Origin: JAXDJJ01 sp034665745
Lineage (GTDB): Bacteria; Actinomycetota; CADDZG01; WHSQ01
Length of the DNA: 30,297 bases
Direction of reading: 5' to 3'
NCBI GenBank assembly: GCA_034665745.1
Contig: JAXDJJ010000069.1
Span: forward strand, 1 to 30,297
In this document: piece after piece, positions 23,507 through 29,870 of the stretch
Layout: every line of letters starts with the position of its first letter
Position numbering within the stretch: the first letter of the stretch is position 1
Translations under genes and position numbers: made by a program
Notes under the pieces: model-generated
What the model saw: the letters and a program-made list of their open reading frames with translations, nothing else
Database searches by the model: none
Told to the model about the DNA's origin: nothing

Positions 23507-23512
23507 TATCCT
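23507..23512 (+). promoter_or_regulatory. -10 element (TATCCT) of a leaderless promoter
   Basis: TATCCT is followed by exactly 6 nt and ATG 23519, placing the predicted transcript start at the start codon of the MOSC gene, 15 nt after the gdh stop. Confidence 0.6.
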
Positions 23513-23518
23513 TTTCGG

Positions 23519-24148
23519 ATGCCGCCAGAGATCCACGTCATCTCTGTGAACGTGGGGCGGCCTCGATCACTGCTCGTCAAGGGGAATCACCGGAGCACGG
23601 GCATCTTCAAGGGACCGGTCGCTGATCGCGTGCCTCTGCAAGGGGTCTCCGTCGGGAACGACGTCCAGATGGACAAGAAGAATCATGGAGGGCAGTTCCA
23701 GGCCATCTACGCCTACGCGGTCGAGGACTACGCATGGTGGTCAAAGGAGCTTGGGGACGAACTAGCGCCCGGAACGTTCGGGGAGAACCTGACAACTCAG
23801 GGCATCGACCTCCAGTCGACGCTCGTGGGGGAGCGGTGGAACGTCGGCAGTGCTGAGATCGAAGTCACGTCGCCCCGGATCCCGTGCTCGACCTTGGCCA
23901 CCAGGATGGGGTTACCGGGTTTCGTGAAGAGGTTCGCCGCCGCCGAGCGCTTCGGTGCCTACCTCCAGATCGTCAAAGAGGGCGATGTCGGGGCCGGTGA
24001 CTCGCTGAAGGTACTGAGCCGCCCAGCTCACGGTGTGACCATCGTGGACGTCGCTCGGGCTTATCTGTCACGCGACTCGGACGAGGGTGCCCGGATCTAC
24101 GAGGCAACCGGGCGGCCAGAGTTCCTCGCCGAGCTGACGCAGCGCTAA
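23519..24148 (+). CDS. MOSC domain protein (YiiM-like)
   Basis: 209 residues. DKKNHGGQFQAIYAY (52-66), GTFGENLT (85-92) and the conserved Cys C123 in SPRIPCSTLA define a MOSC domain, with a C-terminal YiiM-type helical part. MOSC proteins handle sulfur bound to the molybdenum cofactor or, in YiiM-like members, reduce N-hydroxylated compounds using Moco. It stands alone, without Moco biosynthesis genes in the window. The start is fixed by TATCCT exactly 6 nt upstream. Confidence 0.92.
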   Translation: MPPEIHVISVNVGRPRSLLVKGNHRSTGIFKGPVADRVPLQGVSVGNDVQMDKKNHGGQFQAIYAYAVEDYAWWSKELGDELAPGTFGENLTTQGIDLQSTLVGERWNVGSAEIEVTSPRIPCSTLATRMGLPGFVKRFAAAERFGAYLQIVKEGDVGAGDSLKVLSRPAHGVTIVDVARAYLSRDSDEGARIYEATGRPEFLAELTQR

Positions 24149-24332
24149 GCGGCGCGCGGACGAGCCTTTACAGAAAAAATCTTCGTAACAAATTCGGACA
24201 TAGTGCGCGTCTTGGCAGGTCAGAGGCCCTATTTCTTGATCTGCAGTGAAGGAATGCCCGCCGATGGGAAGAATCCCTGTGAGCAGCGAATGCTTCGGAC
24301 CCCCCCGAAGATCAAGTCGAAAGGTGAGAGAG

Positions 24333-24530
24333 ATGAACGAGCGGTCTTGTGGCTGGATGTCTGGCCCGAAAGACGCTTCGGTCAAGGTTTCGGCAGCGAA
24401 GTGGTGGCTGGCGATCTCTCGAGACACCCTGGCGAAGGAATACCGCCGCCAGACGATGAGCCTCCGTCCAGCAGCAACCTGTTACCGCACGCCGACGTTC
24501 GTTTCCCCCCTAAGCGACCGCTCGGCATAA
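24333..24530 (+). CDS. Possible small basic protein (65 aa), uncertain
   Basis: ATG 24333 has an SD-like AAGGTGAG (24321-24328). The product is Lys/Arg/Ser-rich with a WW pair (AAKWWLAISRDTLAKEYRRQ) and no family I recognise. It lies in the leader before the dodecin hairpin. It could be a real small protein, a leader peptide whose translation affects the hairpin, or chance. A longer overlapping frame (24203-24562) is no more convincing. Confidence 0.25.
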   Translation: MNERSCGWMSGPKDASVKVSAAKWWLAISRDTLAKEYRRQTMSLRPAATCYRTPTFVSPLSDRSA

Positions 24531-24566
24531 GCAACAAAAGGGCCGTCCCCCTCGGCCCCTAGGATT

Positions 24567-24602
24567 GCCCCCTGAATCTCTCGAGATCAGGGGGCTTTTC
24601 TT
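24567..24602 (+). terminator. Strong hairpin with T-rich tail that sequesters the dodecin SD
   Basis: Stem GCCCCCTGA (24567-24575) pairs with TCAGGGGGC (24587-24595). After one bulged A, an inner TCTC/GAGA stem closes a 2-nt loop. TTTTCTT follows (24596-24602), directly before ATG 24603. The form is a classical intrinsic terminator. The right arm contains AGGGGG (24589-24594), the only SD for dodecin, at a spacing of 8 nt. The element can therefore act as terminator or translation gate. Confidence 0.75.
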
Positions 24603-24812
24603 ATGGCAGTAGAGAAATCGATCGATCTCACCGCGACCGGAGCCACGATCGAGGCCGCGGTGGAAGAGGCGGTCCATCGGGCGTCCTTGACGATCAAAGG
24701 GCTCACGCGCTTCGAGGTCGAAAACATCGAGGGCTTGATCGACGCCGGCGAGGTCACCTATCGCGTCCGCGTCAGGGTCGACTTCATCATCAAAGAACGC
24801 GTCCACGAGTAG
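24603..24812 (+). CDS. Dodecin family flavin-binding protein
   Basis: 69 residues, ATG 24603. The dodecin pattern is clear: KSIDLTATGATIEAAVEEAV, RASLTIKGL, FEVENIEG, GEVTYRVRVRVDF. Dodecins form 12-mer shells that store or buffer flavins. The position just before FEV, usually Trp (which stacks on the flavin isoalloxazine), is Arg here (LTRFEV), so flavin binding may be altered. Translation is likely controlled by the hairpin holding its SD. It heads an operon with an MBL hydrolase, hutI and DUF554. Confidence 0.88.
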   Translation: MAVEKSIDLTATGATIEAAVEEAVHRASLTIKGLTRFEVENIEGLIDAGEVTYRVRVRVDFIIKERVHE

Positions 24813-24825
24813 ATCTAACAGAAGC

Positions 24826-25854
24826 TTGCTGGAACACCGCCGGCGCGAGCCGGCACCCGGAGTATTCCGTCTTGTCCTGCCACTTCCGTGGCCGGGACTG
24901 GACCGCGTCAACGCGTACCTGCTCGAGGACGCCTCGGGCTGCACGTTGGTCGATGCAGGGATGTTCGTGCCGGATAGCGAGCAGCACGGATGGGGCGACG
25001 TAGAGGCGGCGTTCGCAGCCACGGGGCACAAGCCCTCGGACGTAACGCGCCTCGTCATCACGCATACCCACATCGATCACTACGGGATGGCCGGTCGCTT
25101 CGTGAAGGAAACCGGATGCGAGTTCTGGGCTCACGCCGCCGCCGACAAGGACATCGATCTTTACGAGCACCCCGAAGAGCGCATCCGCCGCTTGCGAGAG
25201 CTCTTCAAGGACCACGGTGTTTCGGAGGAAGAGCTCGATGAGCTCACCCAGTTCGAGGACTGGCGCCACTTCATCTCCGAGGTCATCTTGCCGACCACGC
25301 ATGTTGACGAGGGCGATGTTGTTCCCGTTGGCGAGAGGCAGTGGCAGGTCGTCTACACGCCGGGGCATTCGGAGAACCACATCTGCTTGTGGTCGCCCGA
25401 CGACCGCTTGTTGATCTCGGGCGACCACTTGCTGCCGACGATCACGCCCCACATCGATTACGAACGTCACGGGGAGAAGGATCCGCTGGGGGACTTCCTG
25501 CACTCGCTGACTAAGGTCGAGAGGCTCGACCCGGCCATCTCGCTTCCCGGACATGGCGGTCCGTTCGAAGAGGGGGCCGAACGCGCACGCATCGTTGCTC
25601 GTCACCACGATCGAAGGCTCGGCTCGATCCTCCAGGTCGTGCGCCACGAGGCGCACACGGCCGAAGAGATAACCCAGGAGATCTTCGGCTCGACCCTGCT
25701 CAATTTCCAGAAGCGTCTTGCGCTTGGAGAGGCCCTCGCTCACATCCGCTACCTCTCACGCCGAGGCGAGATCGAGCGGGTCCGCGGTGACGACGGAACC
25801 TGGCGCTACAAGAAGGCAGCCCGCAAGCGTGTTTCTGAGATCGACGACGGATGA
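24826..25854 (+). CDS. Metallo-beta-lactamase fold hydrolase with C-terminal winged helix (LACTB2-like)
   Basis: 342 residues from TTG 24826, 13 nt after the dodecin stop; there is no strong SD, so the exact start is not secure. Metal ligands are in THTHIDH (79-85), TPGHSEN, SGDHLLP and LPGHGGP. The region after about residue 260 (HTAEEITQEIFG and onward) is a winged-helix domain as in LACTB2-type hydrolases. The substrate is unknown; members cleave thioesters, glyoxalase substrates or RNA. Its stop overlaps the hutI start (ATGA), so it may process something linked to histidine breakdown. Confidence 0.88.
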   Translation: MLEHRRREPAPGVFRLVLPLPWPGLDRVNAYLLEDASGCTLVDAGMFVPDSEQHGWGDVEAAFAATGHKPSDVTRLVITHTHIDHYGMAGRFVKETGCEFWAHAAADKDIDLYEHPEERIRRLRELFKDHGVSEEELDELTQFEDWRHFISEVILPTTHVDEGDVVPVGERQWQVVYTPGHSENHICLWSPDDRLLISGDHLLPTITPHIDYERHGEKDPLGDFLHSLTKVERLDPAISLPGHGGPFEEGAERARIVARHHDRRLGSILQVVRHEAHTAEEITQEIFGSTLLNFQKRLALGEALAHIRYLSRRGEIERVRGDDGTWRYKKAARKRVSEIDDG

Positions 25855-27098
25855 ACCTCCTCGTCAAAGACTCAAGGTCCATCGTCACGCTCGAGGGCAC
25901 GGCCCCGGTGCGCGGCGCTGCCTTCGGTGACATCGAGGTGCGACCCGGTGGGTCGATCTCTTGTGACGAGGGACGCATCGTTTCGGTGGGACGTGCCGAC
26001 ACCGGCACCGACGCGATCTTCGATGCCGAAGGATGCACGATCATCCCCGGCCTCGTCGATTGCCACACCCACCTGCCGTTCTTCGGGTGGCGTGCGGATG
26101 AAGATGCCGCCCGCCTATCCGGCGTGCGCTACGAGGACATCCATGGACGCTCCGGCGGGATCTTCCGTTCGGCAGCGTTGTTGGCAGAGGCATCCGACGA
26201 GCAGGTCATCGCCTTCTCTGCGCGTCTCGCTCTCCAGATGTTGCGATCGGGGACGACGACGTTCGAGACGAAGTCCGGTTACGGCCTGTCGGTCGAAGCC
26301 GAGCTCCGACAACTCCGTCTTGCCCGAAAGCTTGCGGACAAGGTCCCGCAGAGAGTCGTGACCACCTGTCTCGCGGCCCACGCGATCCCCGAAGGCAAAG
26401 ACCAGGGCCAGTGGATCGGAGAGGCCGCCAACGATCTGTTGCCCGCGGCGGCTGCAGAGGGTCTGTGTTCGGCGGTCGACATCTACGTCGAATCGATCGC
26501 GTTCGCCCTGGAGCATGCCGCACGACTCGCAGAAGCAGCCAAGGCGGCAGGCCTTGCGATGCGCGTGCACGCCGATCAGCTAGCCGACAACCAGACCGCG
26601 GCGTTCGCAACCCGTTGGGGTTTCCGTTCTGCCGACCACCTCAACCACTCGTCCTTGGATGCCGTCGACGATCTTGCCGCCAGCGACACGGCCGCCGTGT
26701 TGTTGCCCGGCGCAACCTTCACCTTGCGGCAGGCCGCGAAACCCCCTGCTCGTGCCTTGATCGAAGCGGGAGCGATCGTCGCCCTCGGCACCGATCTGAA
26801 TCCAGGGACCTCGCCGATCGCGTCGCTTCCTCTCGCCATGGCCTTGGGATGTCGCCTGTACTCACTGAGTCCGATGGAGGCACTCGTCGGTGCGACCGTC
26901 AATGCGGCCTACGTGCTCGGCCTCGAGAACGAGGCTGGACGTATCGAATCGGGCCTCGCTGCGGATCTAGTGATCCTCGATGCGCCGAGCTTCGAACACC
27001 TCGTCTACCGTCCCGATGCCGATCACATCGTCGCGGTGATCCGTGACGGTGATGTTGCCTACCTACGCCCCGGTTCCGAACCACGGCTGGCCCGCTGA
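25851..27098 (+). CDS. hutI: Imidazolonepropionase
   Basis: 415 residues, typical of the family. The amidohydrolase motifs are DCHTHLPFFGWR (H72, H74), KSGYGL, a CLAAHAIP metal ligand, the HADQL segment, SADHLNH and LGTDLNPG. HutI opens imidazolone propionate to N-formimino-L-glutamate, the third step of histidine degradation. Coupled to the MBL gene by ATGA and to the DUF554 gene by TGATG. HutH lies 1.2 kb away on the other strand; hutU is not in the window. Confidence 0.94.
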   Translation: MNLLVKDSRSIVTLEGTAPVRGAAFGDIEVRPGGSISCDEGRIVSVGRADTGTDAIFDAEGCTIIPGLVDCHTHLPFFGWRADEDAARLSGVRYEDIHGRSGGIFRSAALLAEASDEQVIAFSARLALQMLRSGTTTFETKSGYGLSVEAELRQLRLARKLADKVPQRVVTTCLAAHAIPEGKDQGQWIGEAANDLLPAAAAEGLCSAVDIYVESIAFALEHAARLAEAAKAAGLAMRVHADQLADNQTAAFATRWGFRSADHLNHSSLDAVDDLAASDTAAVLLPGATFTLRQAAKPPARALIEAGAIVALGTDLNPGTSPIASLPLAMALGCRLYSLSPMEALVGATVNAAYVLGLENEAGRIESGLAADLVILDAPSFEHLVYRPDADHIVAVIRDGDVAYLRPGSEPRLAR

Positions 27099-27838
27099 TG
27101 AGGGGACTCGGCACAGTCATCAACCTTGCCACCGTGCTTGTCGGTGGCATCGTCGGCGTGTACGCAGGACACCGTTTCCCCGAGCGCATGCGTCTCACGA
27201 TGATGCAAGGCCTTGGCCTCGCAACCATCGCCATCGCCGTCGTCGGTTTCGAACCCCTAGTGGACGACGATCTTGGCTTGCGCCGCGCGGTCATCATGAT
27301 CGGTGCTGTGACGGTCGGGGCGGTGATCGGCGAGGCCTTGGGGATCGAAGAACGACTCGAGGGACTAGGGGATCGCCTGCGCAAGCGCTTCGCTCCGAAC
27401 GAGACGAAGTCCGACACGGTCTCAGGTCACTCTCGTTTCGTCGAAGGCTTCGTCATTGCGTCGATGGTGTTCTGTGCAGGACCGATGACGCTGCTCGGGG
27501 CGACCGAGGATGGTCTCGGCATCAGCATCCGATTGTTGGCGATCAAATCGACCCTCGATGGGATAGCGGCGATCGGTTTCGCGTCCGTCTACGGATGGGG
27601 AGTGCTCGCGTCCCTGCTGGTCATCGCGGTGTACCAAGGGCTCGTGACGGCCCTTGCGGTCGTGATCGAACCGATCCTCACCGCCGAAGTGCTGGCGGAG
27701 CTGAGTCTTATCGGAAGCCTGCTGCTTCTCGGCATCGGCCTTCGGCTTCTCGCGATCAAAGAGATAAAGGTCTTGAATCTCATCCCGGCTCTGCTGCTCG
27801 GCCCGCTGGCTGCAGGGATAGTCGACGCGCTTCTCTAG
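27098..27838 (+). CDS. DUF554 family membrane protein
   Basis: 246 residues with about six hydrophobic segments. The family pattern GTVINLATVLVGGIVG at the start, the mid FVIASMVFCAGPMTLLGATEDG and the C-terminal GSLLLLGIGLRLL..K are visible. These proteins are suspected small-molecule transporters of unknown substrate. Coupled to hutI by TGATG, so transport of histidine or its breakdown products is possible. Its stop shares CTAG with the convergent thioesterase stop. Confidence 0.88.
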   Translation: MRGLGTVINLATVLVGGIVGVYAGHRFPERMRLTMMQGLGLATIAIAVVGFEPLVDDDLGLRRAVIMIGAVTVGAVIGEALGIEERLEGLGDRLRKRFAPNETKSDTVSGHSRFVEGFVIASMVFCAGPMTLLGATEDGLGISIRLLAIKSTLDGIAAIGFASVYGWGVLASLLVIAVYQGLVTALAVVIEPILTAEVLAELSLIGSLLLLGIGLRLLAIKEIKVLNLIPALLLGPLAAGIVDALL

Positions 27839-28320
27839 CCGGCAGAGCCCGACGACTGGTCGGTCTGGGTGGGACGTGCAGTCAGGGTCTGGTTGGTCGC
27901 ACGGCAGCTCGCCAGGAGCTTGCCCTCCGCGTTGAAGAGCTCAGAGGCGGCGAACGTCACCTTCTTCGTCTTGTGGACGACCCATCCGTGTGCCTCGAGA
28001 CGTCCTGGGTGGGTGGGACGGTAGAACTCGGTACGCAGGTCGCTCGTGAGGAAGACCTCTCCATCGTTCAGCAGCGACCAGGTCGACTGTCCCATCGCGG
28101 TATCGAGCACCGCAGTGACCATGCCGCCGTGCACCACCCACACGTCGCCCGCAAGGAACGCGTGGTTCTCATTCGGAGTCCACTCGAGTGTCGCCCAGCC
28201 GGGACCGTTCTCGACGATGGTCCAACCGAGGTGTTGCCAGATGCCCGGGAAACCGGGATCTCCCGACCGCGCCATCTCGACGAAGCGCTCTCCGGCCCGC
28301 CACTGTGGTCGCTCAGGCAA
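27835..28320 (-). CDS. PaaI-like hotdog thioesterase
   Basis: 161 residues from TTG 28320, which overlaps the hutH stop by 8 nt. An in-frame GTG at 28386 would give 183 residues and a 74-nt overlap, so it is less likely. The hotdog signature is VWVVHGGMVTAVLDTAMG near residue 60 and TSDLRTEFYRPTHPG. These enzymes hydrolyse acyl-CoA thioesters. It follows hutH in the same direction, possibly as an operon, with no clear metabolic link to histidine. No strong SD is seen, so the start is uncertain. Confidence 0.82.
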   Translation of the reverse strand: MPERPQWRAGERFVEMARSGDPGFPGIWQHLGWTIVENGPGWATLEWTPNENHAFLAGDVWVVHGGMVTAVLDTAMGQSTWSLLNDGEVFLTSDLRTEFYRPTHPGRLEAHGWVVHKTKKVTFAASELFNAEGKLLASCRATNQTLTARPTQTDQSSGSAG

Positions 28321-29839
28321 GGGAACCTGCGCTGTCCTCGGCGGCTGCGATAAGATTCCCGTCGCGCACGAGTCCTCGGACGGCACCGATGTCGCCCGAC
28401 AACGAACGATCGTCCTCGAGGGCCGGTGACACCGATCGGATGCGATCGCGCACGGCGGCCGTCGCGGGGGCCGGAGATAGGGGGCCGCGCAGATCCAGGC
28501 CCTGTGCGGCGCTCAACAACTCGATAGCTATGACGTTTTCCGAATTGGCGAGGATGGTGGCGGCCTTGCGTCCGCTGGTCGCGCCCATGCTCACGTGGTC
28601 CTCCTGCCCCGCCGAGGTCGAGATCGAATCGGCCGACGCCGGGAACGACAGGCTTCTGTTCTCCGAGACCAGTGAAGCTGCCGTGTATGACGGGAGCATG
28701 AAACCCGATCTCCTACCCGGGTCCTTGGATAGGAATGCAGGAAGACCGTTGTTGAGATCCGGATCGACCAGCCGTGCGATCCGGCGTTCCGAGATCGTGG
28801 CGAAACCAGTCAGGCACAGGGCGAGGTGATCCAACGCAAGTCCGAGGGCTTCGCCATGGAAGTTGCCGCCCGAAAGGACCTCGTTCCGTCCTGGGAGGAC
28901 GGTGGGGTTGTCGATCGCCGAGTCGAGTTCGGCCTGAAGCATCGAGAACACGTAGTCGAAACCATCTCGGTAGGCACCGTGCACCTGAGGGATGCAACGC
29001 AACGAGTAGGCGTCCTGCACCAGATGCTCGGATTCGCGGTGGGACGCCACGATGTCACTGCCCGCAAGGAGATTGCGCATGTTCTGTGCGACCTCGACTG
29101 CGCCGAGATGCTTGCGTAACGCGATCAGGTCGGCGTCGAATGCATGGTCGGTTCCCAGACACGCTTCCAAGGTCATGGCGCCGGCCAGGTCGGCAGCCTT
29201 CGCTAGCCGCACGGCGCCTTGATAGGTGAGGATCCCCAGAGCAAGCATCATCTCGGTTCCGTTGACAAGCGCGAGCCCCTCTTTGAACGACAGCGTGATC
29301 GGCGCGAGACCCTTCGTACTCAGTGCCTCGGCACCAGTGACGATCTTGCCGTCGAGCTCTGCCTTGCCTTCGCCGATCAGAGGCAGAGCGAGGTGCGCCA
29401 ACGGCGCAAGGTCACCGGATGCCCCCAGCGAACCTTGCGAGGGGACCACTGGCGTGATGCCGGCGTTGAGGAGGTCCACTATCCCCTGAACGATCTCGTA
29501 GCGGATACCCGAAACGCCGAACGCGAACGTGCGCGCTCGGAGCAACAACATCGCTCGCACGACCGCGCGCGGCAGAGGCTCTCCGACCGCGGTCGCATGC
29601 GAGCGGACGATGTCGAGCTGCAGGCGCTCGAGCTCGTCGGGCGGGATCCGAACGTTCGCGAGCCCACCGAAACCCGTGTTGATGCCATAAGAGGTTTCGC
29701 CCGACGAAACGAGATCTTCCACGACCCTGCGTGCGGCGGCCATGCGCGGAGCCACGTCAGATGCAAGCTCCACTTGCTCGTCGTCGCGCGCGACCCGCTC
29801 GATGGTCTGGAAATCGAGGGGTTCTCCTATGATCGCCAC
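28313..29839 (-). CDS. hutH: Histidine ammonia-lyase
   Basis: 508 residues, the usual length. The MIO cofactor triad is ASG at 140-142 in GSLGASGDLAPLAH, active-site Y51 is in SYGINTGFG, and QDAYSLRC and GNFHGE are further family motifs. It removes ammonia from L-histidine to give urocanate, the first step of the pathway. GTG 29839 is preceded by TAGTTT and exactly 6 nt, so the mRNA is probably leaderless. It is divergent from the DUF6328 gene. Confidence 0.95.
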   Translation of the reverse strand: MAIIGEPLDFQTIERVARDDEQVELASDVAPRMAAARRVVEDLVSSGETSYGINTGFGGLANVRIPPDELERLQLDIVRSHATAVGEPLPRAVVRAMLLLRARTFAFGVSGIRYEIVQGIVDLLNAGITPVVPSQGSLGASGDLAPLAHLALPLIGEGKAELDGKIVTGAEALSTKGLAPITLSFKEGLALVNGTEMMLALGILTYQGAVRLAKAADLAGAMTLEACLGTDHAFDADLIALRKHLGAVEVAQNMRNLLAGSDIVASHRESEHLVQDAYSLRCIPQVHGAYRDGFDYVFSMLQAELDSAIDNPTVLPGRNEVLSGGNFHGEALGLALDHLALCLTGFATISERRIARLVDPDLNNGLPAFLSKDPGRRSGFMLPSYTAASLVSENRSLSFPASADSISTSAGQEDHVSMGATSGRKAATILANSENVIAIELLSAAQGLDLRGPLSPAPATAAVRDRIRSVSPALEDDRSLSGDIGAVRGLVRDGNLIAAAEDSAGSLA

Positions 29840-29845
29840 GTCGAG

Positions 29846-29851
29846 AAACTA
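29846..29851 (-). promoter_or_regulatory. -10 element (TAGTTT) of the leaderless hutH promoter
   Basis: Read on the minus strand, TAGTTT is followed by 6 nt (CTCGAC) and GTG 29839. The plus strand of the same 31-bp gap has a GGCGGAGGA SD for the divergent gene. Confidence 0.6.
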
Positions 29852-29870
29852 ACTGGCGGAGGACCAACGG

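Larger units (their letters stand above)
24149..24602 (+). other. 454-nt leader region: candidate structured RNA upstream of dodecin
   Basis: The longest stretch without a confident gene. It begins with an A/T-rich run (24167-24205) suited to a promoter. Structural elements are an 8-bp stem CTTGATCT/AGATCAAG (24235-24242 with 24309-24316) enclosing a small GGGA-AGAA-TCCC hairpin (24266-24277), a hairpin GGGCCG/CGGCCC (24540-24545 with 24553-24558), and the strong hairpin 24567-24595. The 11-mer ATCTCTCGAGA occurs twice (24414-24424 and 24576-24586). I do not recognise FMN, cobalamin, ydaO or GEMM riboswitch, tmRNA or RNase P signatures on either strand. A weak small ORF (24333-24530) lies inside. 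Confidence 0.45.

Noticed and set aside
24203..24562. 119-codon frame in the dodecin leader
   Set aside because: No good SD, no recognisable domain, and it runs through the GGGCCG hairpin; the leader is better viewed as RNA with at most a small ORF.
24149..24602. FMN or other known riboswitch, tmRNA or RNase P RNA in the leader
   Set aside because: I looked on both strands for the conserved core strings of these families and did not find them. A covariance-model search would settle this.
28321..28386. Longer thioesterase start at GTG 28386
   Set aside because: It would overlap hutH by 74 nt and adds residues outside the hotdog fold; kept only as an alternative.
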